Assembly (NCBI RefSeq): GCF_016745505.1 | Contig: NZ_JAERUC010000069.1 | Location: forward strand, 1 to 64,000 | Length of the DNA: 64,000 bases | Source: Streptomyces silvae | GTDB lineage: Bacteria; Actinomycetota; Actinomycetes; Streptomycetales; Streptomycetaceae | Reading direction: 5' to 3' | Part shown: positions 33,236-41,966 of the stretch, piece by piece | Position numbering within the stretch: position 1 is the first letter of the stretch | Layout: each line of letters begins with the position of its first letter | Notes under the pieces: model-generated | What the model was told of the DNA's origin: nothing | What the model saw: only the letters and a program-made list of their open reading frames with translations | Databases searched by the model: none | Position numbers and translations under genes: made by a program

Positions 33236-34129
33236 TCAGGCCCCGGCGGCCGATCCGTCGGCGGCGTCGCTCCGGGCGGTCCACGCCGGGGCGGCGCCGA
33301 CCAGCGAGTCGAGGCGTTCCAGACGCTGAGCGGTGCCGTCGTCGGTGGGCGTCATGACGATGATCCGTTCGCCCCGTGCCCGGTCCAGCCACAGGCTCTG
33401 GAACTGGACGTCGAGGGCGCCGACGCGCGGTGACACGTAGCGGCGCAGCTGGGTGCGGTCGCCCACGACTTCGTACGACTCCCAGTGCCGCACGAAGTCG
33501 GGCGACTCCTGGCGCAGACGGGTGATCAGCGCGTTCCACCGGGGGTCGTCGCGGTGTTCCGGCTGGCGGTTGCGGAGCTTCGCGGTGATCTCACGCAGGA
33601 CGGTGTCCTCGTCGACCAGGCTGTTGCGCCAGCTCGGCTCGGTGAACATCAGCCAGGCGCAGTTGCGCTCCTCCACCGGGTACGCGTCCAGGTCGGCGAA
33701 CAGGTACCGGTAGGTGCGATTGGCCGCGACCAGGTCGTAACAGTCGGTCTGCACGGCGGCCGGGTACGGCAGCAGCTTGGCCAGGACGGCGGTGTGCTCG
33801 GGGCGCAGGTCCATGGGCGGCCCCGGCTCGGGGGCCGTGCCGCGGCCCGCGAGCACCCTCAGGTGCCGGTGCTCGGCGGGGTCCAGGCGCAGGGCGCGTG
33901 CCACCGCGTCCAGCACCTGGTCGGACGCGTTCCTGGCGCGCCCCTGTTCGAGCCACGTGTACCAGGTGACCCCGACGCCGGCGAGCTGCGCGACCTCCTC
34001 GCGCCGCAGACCCGGTGTGCGGCGCCGCCCGCTCACGGGCAGGCCCACGTCACCGGGGGCGACGCGGGCGCGGCGGGCGCGCAGGAAGGCGCCGAGGGCG
34101 CTGCGGTCGGATGCCGAAGTGGTCACCAC
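33236..34129 (-). CDS. XRE-family regulator with MmyB-like ligand domain
   Basis: 297-aa protein. The N-terminal XRE helix-turn-helix (about 12-80; RRRTPGLRREEVAQLAGVGVTWYTWLEQGR) is followed by an MmyB-like domain (about 105-270; YDLVAANRTYRYLF, NCAWLMFTEP). These regulators often bind fatty acid or flavin-type ligands and control divergent transporters or oxidoreductases. Here an MFS exporter is divergent with a 14-bp palindrome between. Two consecutive GTG codons can start it. Confidence 0.92.
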   Translation of the reverse strand: MVTTSASDRSALGAFLRARRARVAPGDVGLPVSGRRRTPGLRREEVAQLAGVGVTWYTWLEQGRARNASDQVLDAVARALRLDPAEHRHLRVLAGRGTAPEPGPPMDLRPEHTAVLAKLLPYPAAVQTDCYDLVAANRTYRYLFADLDAYPVEERNCAWLMFTEPSWRNSLVDEDTVLREITAKLRNRQPEHRDDPRWNALITRLRQESPDFVRHWESYEVVGDRTQLRRYVSPRVGALDVQFQSLWLDRARGERIIVMTPTDDGTAQRLERLDSLVGAAPAWTARSDAADGSAAGA

Positions 34130-34189
34130 CCCAGTGTCATGCCTCGGTGCCGGTGGATCCAGGTAGTGCCGGTACCCCTATGAACAGGC

Positions 34190-34203
34190 TCCTGGTACCA
34201 GGA
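34190..34203. promoter_or_regulatory. Palindromic operator between XRE and MFS genes
   Basis: TCCTGGTACCAGGA, a perfect 14-bp palindrome 26 bp upstream of the MFS ATG and 61 bp from the XRE start. A partial relative (GCCGGTACCCC) lies 20 bp further left. Candidate binding site of the XRE regulator. Confidence 0.7.
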
Positions 34204-34228
34204 TGGCGCGAGGCGCAGGGTCGTGGTC

Positions 34229-35719
34229 ATGACCACGTACACCGATCCCGTCGCGTCCCCCGTGGCGCCGCACCCGGCGCGTTCCCTCACCGGCACCGGC
34301 CTCGCCGTCCTGCTCGTCGCCTACCTGCCCGTGAACATGACGTTCGGGTCGGTCAACCTGCTCGAACCCGCGATCACCGAGGACCTCGGCGTGACCGCGT
34401 CGGGCGGGCAGCTCGTGCTGTCCGCCTACACCACGGCGTTCGCCGCGACCCTCGTCGTCGCGGGGCGGCTGGGGGACCGGTTCGGACGGCGCCGGCTGCT
34501 CGCGGCCGGCGCCGGTGCGTTCGGCGTGGCCTCCGTCCTCGCCGCGCTCGCGCCGAACCTGGCCACGCTCGTGGTGCTGCGCGCCGTACTGGGCATCGCC
34601 GCAGGCCTGTTCACCCCGCAGGTCCTGTCCACCATCCAGTCCACGGCGCCCGAGAAGCTGCGGGCGCTGGGCGTCACCCTGTTCGCCGCCGTCAGCGGCA
34701 TCGCGACCATCACCGGACAGCTCCTCGCGGGCGCCGTCGCCCAGGCCGCGGGTGACCACTGGGGTTGGCGGCTCGTCCAGATAATCACCGGAGCGGTGGG
34801 GGCGGCGGCCCTGCTCGCCCTTCGTGCCGTGCCGGAGTCGCGCTCGACGGCGCCGCTCGCGCTCGACCTCCGCGGGGCCGCGCTCCTCGGGGCGGGCCTG
34901 CTGCTCGTCGTCGTGCCGCTGACGCTCGGCACCGGTGCGGGCGGCCTCGCCCCGGTGCTCGCGATGCCGGCCGCGGGCGGTGCGGTGCTCGCCGTCTTCG
35001 CCCGCTCGCAGCGCGCCGCCGAACGCCGCGGCGCGCTGCCCGTCGTGCCGCCGAGCGTGCTGCGCACCCCCGCCGTACGCCACGGCATGATCATGACGCT
35101 GCTGTTCTTTACCGGGTACGGGGCCTTCCTGTACGAGTTCTCGGCGCTCTCCCAGGGCACGTTCGGCGTGGACGCCTGGGGAGCCGTCGTGATGCTGCTC
35201 GGGTTCGGCGCGGCGTTCGTCGTCACCGCCCTCGCCCTCCCGGCCGTGGAACGCCGCACCGGACGCTGGACGATGACGGGTGCGGCCCTCGGGCAGACGG
35301 CGGTGCTCCTGAGCCTCGCCGTCACCGTGAACGGCACCCACGGAGCGCCCCCTCCCGCCCTCCAGCCCCTGCTGATCCTGCTCGGTGTCTCCCAGGCCCT
35401 GATGTACGGGCCGGTGCTCCGCACGGTCCTGTCCCGCACACCGACCTGGGCGGCGGGTGTCGCCGGCGGACTCTTCACCACGCTGCAGCAACTCGGCCTC
35501 GGTCTGGGTGTGGCGCTCCTGGGCGGCGTCTTCCACGCCGCGGCCTCCGCGACGCCGGGCGGTCCCGCCGCCGGGCTCCCGCACGGTTTCGCCGTCGCGG
35601 TGACCGTACAGGCCGTCCTGGCCCTGGCCTTCGCCTTCCTGGCCACCCGTGTCGCACGGGCCGGAGCGGGCGGGCCGGACATGATCCCGACGCGCCCCGA
35701 GCCGGGATCCACCGCGTGA
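34229..35719 (+). CDS. MFS drug exporter, DHA2 (14-TM) family
   Basis: 496-aa transporter of the EmrB/QacA type: the first helices read LLVAYLPVNMTFGSVNLLEPAITEDLGVTASGGQLVLSAY, motif A is GRLGDRFGRRRLL, and motif C-like G-rich segments follow near 135-165. Fourteen membrane segments fit the length. ATG 34229 has AGGG 8 nt upstream; a GTG two codons earlier is possible. Expected to export small hydrophobic compounds under control of the divergent XRE protein. Confidence 0.92.
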   Translation: MTTYTDPVASPVAPHPARSLTGTGLAVLLVAYLPVNMTFGSVNLLEPAITEDLGVTASGGQLVLSAYTTAFAATLVVAGRLGDRFGRRRLLAAGAGAFGVASVLAALAPNLATLVVLRAVLGIAAGLFTPQVLSTIQSTAPEKLRALGVTLFAAVSGIATITGQLLAGAVAQAAGDHWGWRLVQIITGAVGAAALLALRAVPESRSTAPLALDLRGAALLGAGLLLVVVPLTLGTGAGGLAPVLAMPAAGGAVLAVFARSQRAAERRGALPVVPPSVLRTPAVRHGMIMTLLFFTGYGAFLYEFSALSQGTFGVDAWGAVVMLLGFGAAFVVTALALPAVERRTGRWTMTGAALGQTAVLLSLAVTVNGTHGAPPPALQPLLILLGVSQALMYGPVLRTVLSRTPTWAAGVAGGLFTTLQQLGLGLGVALLGGVFHAAASATPGGPAAGLPHGFAVAVTVQAVLALAFAFLATRVARAGAGGPDMIPTRPEPGSTA

Positions 35720-35784
35720 TGATCAAGATGGTGGACTCGGCGTCCCGCTACGGCGCCGACCCGCCGGGCCCGTAGCGTGGAGGC

Positions 35785-36558
35785 ATGGACGGAGCGGGGA
35801 CGGCGGGGGCGGACGGGCCGGACTTTCCGGCCCGGCACGCGCCGCGCTGCTCCGGCCTGGGCGAGCTGGACGCCCTCGTCACGCAGTGCCGGGCCTGTCC
35901 CCGGCTGGTGGCCTGGCGGGAGGAGACCGCCGCGGCCAAACGGGCGGCCTTCCGGGACTGGGACTACTGGGCGCGGCCCGTTCCCGGCTTCGGGCCGGCG
36001 GACGCGACCGTGGCGGTGGTCGGGCTCGCGCCCGCCGCGCACGGCGGGAACCGGACCGGCCGGATGTTCACCGGTGACGCGACCGGTGACTTCCTCTTCG
36101 TCGCGCTGCACAGCCTGGGCCTCGCCTCGCAGCCGACGTCCCTCCACGCGGAGGACGGGCTCACCCTGCGCGGCGTACGGCTCACCTCGCCCGTGCACTG
36201 CGCGCCCCCGGCGAACAAGCCCACCCCGGGGGAGCGCGACACCTGCCGGCCCTGGCTGGCCGCCGAGCTGGAGCTGCTGAGCCCGGGGCTGCGCGCGGTG
36301 GTGGTCCTCGGCGGATTCGGCTGGCAGGCGGTGCTGCCGGTGCTCGTCGAGGCGGGCTGGCAGCTGCCGCGCCCCCGTCCGGCCTTCGGCCACGGGGCGC
36401 ATGTCGTGCTGCCTGCCACGGAGCGCAGGCAGGAACTGCACCTGCTGGGCAGCTACCACCCGAGCCAGCGCAACACGTTCACGGGGCGGCTCACCATGCC
36501 GATGCTCGTCGACGTGCTCCGGGAGGCCGCGACCGTCGGCGGGCTCCTGGCCGCGTGA
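35785..36558 (+). CDS. Family 5 uracil-DNA glycosylase (UDGb)
   Basis: 257-aa base-excision repair enzyme. Motif A GLAPAAHGGNRTGR (about 79-92) and the HPSQRNTFTGRLT segment (about 225-237) are diagnostic of family 5, which lacks the catalytic Asp/Asn of other families and removes uracil, hypoxanthine and similar bases. Cysteines C34/C37 plus two later (VHCAPP, DTCRPW) fit a 4Fe-4S cluster. No usable Shine-Dalgarno (GGAGG is 1 nt from ATG); TAGCGT lies exactly 6 nt upstream, so a leaderless mRNA is likely. Confidence 0.93.
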   Translation: MDGAGTAGADGPDFPARHAPRCSGLGELDALVTQCRACPRLVAWREETAAAKRAAFRDWDYWARPVPGFGPADATVAVVGLAPAAHGGNRTGRMFTGDATGDFLFVALHSLGLASQPTSLHAEDGLTLRGVRLTSPVHCAPPANKPTPGERDTCRPWLAAELELLSPGLRAVVVLGGFGWQAVLPVLVEAGWQLPRPRPAFGHGAHVVLPATERRQELHLLGSYHPSQRNTFTGRLTMPMLVDVLREAATVGGLLAA

Positions 36559-36648
36559 CGGTCTTCCCCTCGGCCGACCGGCCGTCAGGAACGGCTGGTA
36601 GAAAGGGTTGTCGCGTCGGCAGGGCGCCGGCCGCGGGGGAGGAACGCC

Positions 36649-37521
36649 ATGTCACAGCCGCCACCCTGGCCACCGCAGCAGCCCGACGGCCGGCCGCCGG
36701 CGCAACCACCCGCGCAGCCGTACGCGCCCCCGCCCGCGCAGCCGTACGCGCCCCCGCCCGCCCAGCCGTACGCGCCCCCGCCCGCTCAGCCGCCCGCGCA
36801 GCCGTACGAACCGGCGCAGGCCGGGTCCGGGAATCCGTACGGGGGACAGCCCGTGGCGGACAACCCCTACGCGACCCAGCAGCACGCGCAGCCTCAGCAG
36901 CCCCCGCAGCCTCCGCCGTACGGTGCGTATCCTCCGCCGCCCCAGGGGCCGGGGACACCGCTGCCCCCGGCCCCGGGCAAGCGCCGTACCCCGCTGATCG
37001 TGGGCGCCGCTCTCGTGGCGCTCGTCCTGATCGGCGGCGGGGTGTGGTTCGCGCTCGGCACCGGCGGTGAGGACGACCCCAAGGGGCCCGTCGCCGAGGG
37101 GAGCGCCTCGGCCTCCCCCTCGGTCTCCGCGGCCCCGAGCGGGTCGGAGGAGACGCCGCCCGAGGAGTCACCCTCGCCCTCGGTGGCGCCCACGCCCACC
37201 GGGACCGGGCTCCAGGCCGTCTGGCGGACCTCCGGCTCCACGATGCTGGGGCTGGGCGAGGAGTACCTCGACGAGCCCGCCCGGATCAACGCGGTCCTCA
37301 CCACCGCCGACGGCCTGGACTGCGAGGGCCGGTGGCAGAAGGACGAGAGCGGCGACTTCCTGGAGATGGCCCTGCTCTGCAAGGAGGACGGGGTCCGGGT
37401 CAAGTCCAAGGACCGCATCGGCAATCTGGAGCAGACCGGGGACACGCTGTCCGTCGAGTGGAAGAAGGGCGCCACCGGCACGGAGACCTTCGAGCGGGCC
37501 CGGGACCTCGAACCCGAGTGA
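36649..37521 (+). CDS. Proline-rich single-pass membrane protein
   Basis: 290-aa protein. A cytoplasmic Pro/Gln/Tyr-rich N-terminus (1-108) with three PYAPPPAQ repeats precedes one membrane helix (about 114-135), a Ser/Glu/Pro linker, and an extracytoplasmic domain (about 185-285) with two cysteines (LDCEGRW, LLCKEDG) that probably form a disulphide. Many Streptomyces proteins have this layout; function unknown. GGAGGAA lies 5 nt before the ATG. Confidence 0.85.
   Translation: MSQPPPWPPQQPDGRPPAQPPAQPYAPPPAQPYAPPPAQPYAPPPAQPPAQPYEPAQAGSGNPYGGQPVADNPYATQQHAQPQQPPQPPPYGAYPPPPQGPGTPLPPAPGKRRTPLIVGAALVALVLIGGGVWFALGTGGEDDPKGPVAEGSASASPSVSAAPSGSEETPPEESPSPSVAPTPTGTGLQAVWRTSGSTMLGLGEEYLDEPARINAVLTTADGLDCEGRWQKDESGDFLEMALLCKEDGVRVKSKDRIGNLEQTGDTLSVEWKKGATGTETFERARDLEPE
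36718..36789 (+). repeat. Three near-identical 24-bp coding repeats (PYAPPPAQ)
   Basis: Three in-frame 24-bp units of almost identical DNA, each beginning CCGTACGCGCCCCCGCCCG. In-frame slippage would vary the length of the Pro-rich tail without breaking the gene. Confidence 0.9.
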
Positions 37522-37545
37522 CGCCCCGGAACCGGGCGGACCGGG

Positions 37546-40017
37546 TCAGGTCGCCTGGTCGTCGGCGAGCTCCGCGACGCCCGTGATCCGGTGCAGCGGA
37601 TACGTCCTGACCTCGTCGGCCGTGTGGTCGTACGCCGTCACGAAGCCGCCCTCCACCTTGACCGGGGCGATCACCCGCTGGCTGGCCGCGCCGTCCGCGT
37701 TGACGTAGCCGATCCAGACGGCCGAGCCGGTCATCGCCGCCGCCTGCACCGTGGCCAGGGTCTCGGCGGCGGTCGTCCGGGGGAGGGAGCCCGCCGTGGC
37801 GGAGCCCGCGTCCGCGGACTCCCGGTGCACGGCCCTGGCGGCGGTGTCGCCGGCCCGGATGGCCCGGACCGCCGCCGTCAGCAGTGTGGCGTCCGGGACC
37901 GGCGGGCCCTCGGGGACCGGCGTGGGCGGCGTACGGGGCGGAGTGCGGCGGGCGCCGGCGCGCGTGATCAGGACATCGCCCTCGGCGGACTCGGCGGCCG
38001 GGGCGTACCCCATCTCGCGCAGCCCTTCGAGGAGCGAGCCGGGGTCGGCCTGCGCGGCCAGGACGGTCGGCGCGAGCCGGCGCAGCCGCAGGGTCGCGGA
38101 ACGCTTGTCGGCCAGGATCTCGTTGAGCACGGCCTCGTCGTCGCAGCGTACGTACGCGGAGGCGGCGCCGATCCGCAGATGGCCGTGGCGGCGCGCCACG
38201 TCGTCGATGAGGTAGCTCAGCGGCTGGGGCACCGGCGTACGGCTGTGGGTGGCCAGGAAGGCGTGCAGGTCCGTCGCGGCCCGACCGGCGTCGAGGGCGC
38301 GGCGTACGGAGCCGGGGGTGAAGCGGTAGACCGTCGCGCCGCCCTTGGACTCGACGTCGGCGAGGACCGAGAGCATGTCGGCGAGCGGGCGCTCCAGCGG
38401 GCCGGGGGCGACCGCCGTCAGGTCGGCCTGGAGCAGCACATGGTCCAGGGGTTCCGGGATCAGCGGGGCGAGGCGGGCGGCGGCGGCCTCGGGGCCCTCG
38501 TCGAGCAGGGCGCGGGCCTGGGAGGAGAGCGCCCCGCGGCCGGTGATCCCGAGCAGCTCCGCGTCGTTGACCGTCCACAGGGCGATCCGGGAGCGGAGGT
38601 CGGAGGCGTCGCCCTGGGGTGTCGGTCCGCCCGTTGCCGAGGCGCGCAGCGGCCGTTCCCAGCGGAGCCGGGCGAGCAGGGTCTGCGGGTCGGGCGCGGT
38701 GCCCGGCGGGAGCGAGGCGAACAGGGCGAGGACCCGGCGGCGTACCTCGGGGGCGGCCGAGCGGTCCAGGTCGGGGCCGAGCGTGGACAGCGCACGCCCC
38801 TTGGCGTCCTGGCCGCCGATGAGGCCCGGGGTGCGGGTGGCGGCGAGCCAGGCGGTGGCGAGGTGGGCCCAGCGGTCCTGGGCGGGGAGGTCGAGCCACT
38901 CGTCGGAGGCGGGCGTCGGCGCGTACCGTTCGTCGGTCTCGCCGTCGGAGGCCAGCAGGCCCGCCGCGTAGGCGAGTTCGATCCAGAAGGCGGCGACGGG
39001 CTCGGTGACGTCGAGCGCGGCGGCGGCACGCTTCAGCTCGCGCACGCTCAGACCGCCGGCACGGAGTATGGCGGGGCCGCCGTCGTTCCAGAGCTTCAGC
39101 AGCTCCTCGACGGTGGACAGCGCCATGAAGCCCTGGCCGGCCGCGGCTCTGTCCACAGCCTGGGGATCCCGCTCGGCCGCCGCGACGAGCTCCGGCGGCA
39201 CGGGCTCGGGGGTGCGGTGGGCGCGGCCGGCCCGCAGGTGCAGCGCCGCCTCGCGCGGCAGGACGACCGTGCGCGTCGACACGGGCAGCAACAGCCCGCG
39301 GTCGCGCAGCCATTGCACGGGCGGGGCGGGGTTCGGGGTGACCTCCCCGTACGGCGGGCCCCAGACCAGCCGGTCGAGCACGGACAGCGCCTCGACGGGG
39401 GCGGTGTCCAGCAGCTCGGCCATCCTGGTGCGGTCGGTGAAGAGCCCGGCCAGGGCGGCGACGGCGGACACCGGGTCGTGGGTGGCGGGCAGTCCGGCGT
39501 CGGCCAGGATCTCCTGGAGCCGGCCGGGCGACATCCCGGCCGTGGCCTCGGAGACCGTCGGGCCGAGTCCCGTGGGGGAGGGGTGCTGCGGGGAGGGTGC
39601 CAGCAGCTCGCGCGCCGTGCGGACGAGGTGCAGCCCGGTGTCCTCGCCCCAGACCAGGGCCTGTTCGCGCAGGGTCGTCAGGGCGGTGGGCAGCGCGGCG
39701 GTGATCGCGGCGCCCGCGTCGTCGCGCCCGTCGCCGTCGTCCTGGCCGTCGCCGGTGAGAAGCGCGAGCAGCGTGTCGTACGGTGCCGGGTCCGGCGCCA
39801 CCGCCAGTGCCTCCGCGGTCTGGAGGGCGAAGCGGTCGAGGTGCTCCAGCGCACGGACGACGGAGGCGCGCGTGCCGGCCCGCGTCGCCAGCTGGGTGAT
39901 GTCGTTCGGCACGGGGCTGAGCAGGTCGGGGCGGGCACGCAGCAGCCCTGCCAGCGATTCGTCGCCCCGGGCGCGCAGGGCTTCGGCGAGCGTGCGCGGT
40001 GGTGTGGTCGTCCCCAT
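37546..40017 (-). CDS. Helicase-associated (XPB/Ssl2-like) domain protein
   Basis: 823-aa actinobacterial protein with a large helical N-terminal part, a helicase C-terminal-like winged region (about 520-640; LQADLTAVAPGPLERPLADMLSVLADVESKGGATVYRFTPGSVRRAL) and a C-terminal WYL-like domain (about 765-815; VWIGYVNADGAASQRVIAPVKVEGGFVTAYDHTADEVRTYPLHRI). In mycobacteria the homologue neighbours XPB and probably assists it in DNA repair. No helicase ATP motifs are present. ATG 40017 (MGTTTPP) preferred over an upstream start. Confidence 0.88.
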   Translation of the reverse strand: MGTTTPPRTLAEALRARGDESLAGLLRARPDLLSPVPNDITQLATRAGTRASVVRALEHLDRFALQTAEALAVAPDPAPYDTLLALLTGDGQDDGDGRDDAGAAITAALPTALTTLREQALVWGEDTGLHLVRTARELLAPSPQHPSPTGLGPTVSEATAGMSPGRLQEILADAGLPATHDPVSAVAALAGLFTDRTRMAELLDTAPVEALSVLDRLVWGPPYGEVTPNPAPPVQWLRDRGLLLPVSTRTVVLPREAALHLRAGRAHRTPEPVPPELVAAAERDPQAVDRAAAGQGFMALSTVEELLKLWNDGGPAILRAGGLSVRELKRAAAALDVTEPVAAFWIELAYAAGLLASDGETDERYAPTPASDEWLDLPAQDRWAHLATAWLAATRTPGLIGGQDAKGRALSTLGPDLDRSAAPEVRRRVLALFASLPPGTAPDPQTLLARLRWERPLRASATGGPTPQGDASDLRSRIALWTVNDAELLGITGRGALSSQARALLDEGPEAAAARLAPLIPEPLDHVLLQADLTAVAPGPLERPLADMLSVLADVESKGGATVYRFTPGSVRRALDAGRAATDLHAFLATHSRTPVPQPLSYLIDDVARRHGHLRIGAASAYVRCDDEAVLNEILADKRSATLRLRRLAPTVLAAQADPGSLLEGLREMGYAPAAESAEGDVLITRAGARRTPPRTPPTPVPEGPPVPDATLLTAAVRAIRAGDTAARAVHRESADAGSATAGSLPRTTAAETLATVQAAAMTGSAVWIGYVNADGAASQRVIAPVKVEGGFVTAYDHTADEVRTYPLHRITGVAELADDQAT

Positions 40018-40080
40018 CCGTCCCACGGTAGCCCCTGGAACGCTACCGTCGGGGCAGGGCAGCGGAGGGAGAAGGTTCGC

Positions 40081-41301
40081 GTGGGGATCGAGAGCGACCA
40101 GCTCGTCTACGACTATCTCAGCCGGGTCGGTGACCTGGCGCAGCAGCAACAGCTGTCCTCGGGCGCCCGGATGAGACTCGTCGCGACGCTCCGGGGCGAG
40201 ATCGACCGGCAGCGCGGCACGGACGGCTCGGACTCCCCCGCGGTGGTCCGGCGCATCCTCGGCCGGCTCGGCGCCCCGGGTGAACTCGTCGCCGCGGCGG
40301 CCGAGTCGGGCGACGGCGCGGTCCCTCTGCCGCAGCCCCGGGCGGACGCGGGCGCGGGCGCCACGGAAGCGCGCGGGGTGCCGCGGGCGCGGCGGAGCGT
40401 GCTCCGGAAAGCCGCTTCACGCAAGGGCGCGTCGCCGGAGCCGGGGGAGCCGGGGAAGGCCAGCAGGTCCGGAGAGTCCGGGGGGCCCGGGGAGTCCGCG
40501 AAGCCCTCACGCCGTACGGAATCCGTGTCCGCGGACACGTCCCCCGAGCGCCCTGTGGACGGTGCGCCGGTCCCCGACTGGCCGTCGGCGTCCGCGCCGC
40601 ACATGGCGGGCCTGGGCGAGGCCCCCTCGGAGGCCGGACCCGAGTGGTGGCGGATCGAGCCGGGCCCCTTCGGTGACGACGGGCAGGGCGACCAGGGCAT
40701 GCCGGGCGCCATGGGCCCGGGCACGGCGGTCCCCGGCTTCGTGGGCGGGCTGGAGAGCCCGGAGCTCTTCGGGCTGCCGAGCGCCCCGGGCCTCCGGAAG
40801 CCCCAGGGGCCGCGTGTCCCGGCCGAGGACGAGGAGGGGGAGCCGGGGCCGGCGGCGGGCGGGGAGCAGGCCGCGCCGCCCGTGGTGGCCCGCCCCCGGT
40901 GGAAGCTGCGGCTGCGCCGCCGCCGGGTCCTCGCGGACGGCGAGGTGGCGGCCGTGCGGCCCCGCCTCTCGAACCCGTTGCTGCTGGTGGCCGCCGCGCT
41001 GCTGGTGGCCGGCGCCGTGTCCGGGCAGTGGCTGGCGCTCGCGGGCGGCTGGCTGCTGGCGTACAGCTCGCGCAAGTTCTCGCGCGCGGAGGCCAAGTGG
41101 GTCGCTATGGGCCTGCCGGGCGTGGTCGTGGCCGGGGCCTTCGTCTGGCTCTGGGGGCGGATGGACGGCCGCTGGGGCGAACCCCTCGCCGAGGGCGCGG
41201 TCGGGGACGCGATGTCGGACGTCTGGCCGGTGGTGGTGCGCGTGGCGGCGGTGACGTCGGCGCTGTACCTGGTGTGGCGGTCCCGCAGGCTGGCGGGGTG
41301 A
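40081..41301 (+). CDS. HAAS-domain-like membrane protein
   Basis: 406-aa protein. The N-terminus (about 5-80; DQLVYDYLSRVGDLAQQQQLSSGARMRLVATLRGEID, VVRRILGRLGAPGELVAAAA) matches the HAAS/DUF1700 helical domain that pairs with regulators in other bacteria. A long disordered Gly/Pro/Ser/Glu region (about 85-275) leads to three or four membrane helices (about 300-345, 350-370, 385-402). GTG 40081 has GAAGG 5 nt upstream. Divergent from the helicase-associated gene (63-bp gap). Function unknown. Confidence 0.85.
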   Translation: MGIESDQLVYDYLSRVGDLAQQQQLSSGARMRLVATLRGEIDRQRGTDGSDSPAVVRRILGRLGAPGELVAAAAESGDGAVPLPQPRADAGAGATEARGVPRARRSVLRKAASRKGASPEPGEPGKASRSGESGGPGESAKPSRRTESVSADTSPERPVDGAPVPDWPSASAPHMAGLGEAPSEAGPEWWRIEPGPFGDDGQGDQGMPGAMGPGTAVPGFVGGLESPELFGLPSAPGLRKPQGPRVPAEDEEGEPGPAAGGEQAAPPVVARPRWKLRLRRRRVLADGEVAAVRPRLSNPLLLVAAALLVAGAVSGQWLALAGGWLLAYSSRKFSRAEAKWVAMGLPGVVVAGAFVWLWGRMDGRWGEPLAEGAVGDAMSDVWPVVVRVAAVTSALYLVWRSRRLAG

Positions 41302-41335
41302 GGGAGGCGCCGGCGCGCGGGCGGGAGAGTGGAGC

Positions 41336-41365
41336 GTACGTTCGTACACCTCGTCGGGGTACGAT
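41336..41365 (+). promoter_or_regulatory. Operator GTACG-TT-CGTAC and -10 of the acetyltransferase-tetR operon
   Basis: GTACGTTCGTAC (41336-41347) is a perfect 12-bp inverted repeat placed where a -35 would be; TACGAT (41360-41365) is a good -10, followed by 7 nt to the ATG. The downstream TetR probably binds here. Confidence 0.7.
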
Positions 41366-41372
41366 CGCACGC

Positions 41373-41954
41373 ATGCCGACGGACTACTTCGCCAACGATC
41401 CGCGCACCAACCTGGAGCGCATGCTCGCGGGCGACCTCTACATCGCCGACGATCCGGAGATCGCCGAGCGCCAGCAGCGGGCGATGCGCCTCGCGGCCCG
41501 CTTCCAGGCCGCCCACACCGAGGACGCCGAGGCCGCCAGGGCCGTCCTGGCCGAGCTGCTGGACTCCGTGGGCGAAGGGGTCGACCTGCGCCCGCCGCTG
41601 TACGTCGACTACGGCAGCAACATCACGATCGGCGCCCGGACCTTCGTCAACTACCACCTCACCGCACTCGACGTCGCACGCATCACGATCGGCGAGGACT
41701 GCCAGATCGGGCCCAACGTCCAGCTCCTCACCCCCACCCACCCCGTGGAGCCCGGGCCTCGCCGGGACAAGCTCGAAGCCGCGCTCCCCATCACCATCGG
41801 GGACAACGTCTGGCTCGGCGGCGGCGTCATCGTGTGCCCCGGGGTGAGCATCGGCGACAACTCCGTGATCGGTGCGGGAGCCGTCGTCACGAAGGACATC
41901 CCCGCCGACGTCGTCGCCGTGGGCAACCCCGCCCGCGTCGTCCGCAGCGTCTGA
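41373..41954 (+). CDS. Maltose/galactoside O-acetyltransferase-like protein
   Basis: 193-aa left-handed beta-helix acetyltransferase. An N-terminal Mac domain (about 3-55; DYFANDPRTNLERMLAGDLYIADDPEI) precedes hexapeptide repeats (ITIGARTFVNYHLTALDVARITIGEDCQIGPNVQLLTPTHPV, with catalytic His at about 127). Acetyl-CoA donates to a sugar; these enzymes probably detoxify non-metabolised sugars. No Shine-Dalgarno; TACGAT lies 7 nt before the ATG (leaderless). tetR follows 12 bp downstream in the same operon. Confidence 0.92.
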   Translation: MPTDYFANDPRTNLERMLAGDLYIADDPEIAERQQRAMRLAARFQAAHTEDAEAARAVLAELLDSVGEGVDLRPPLYVDYGSNITIGARTFVNYHLTALDVARITIGEDCQIGPNVQLLTPTHPVEPGPRRDKLEAALPITIGDNVWLGGGVIVCPGVSIGDNSVIGAGAVVTKDIPADVVAVGNPARVVRSV

Positions 41955-41966
41955 GCCGGCCGCTCC

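Noticed and set aside
36718-36789. Regular repeats that could suggest a CRISPR array
   Set aside because: They are contiguous, in frame and encode PYAPPPAQ; no spacers.
37591-40080. Open frame extending the HAAS-like gene 830 codons upstream
   Set aside because: It is antisense to the helicase-associated gene; GTG 40081 with GAAGG is the real start.
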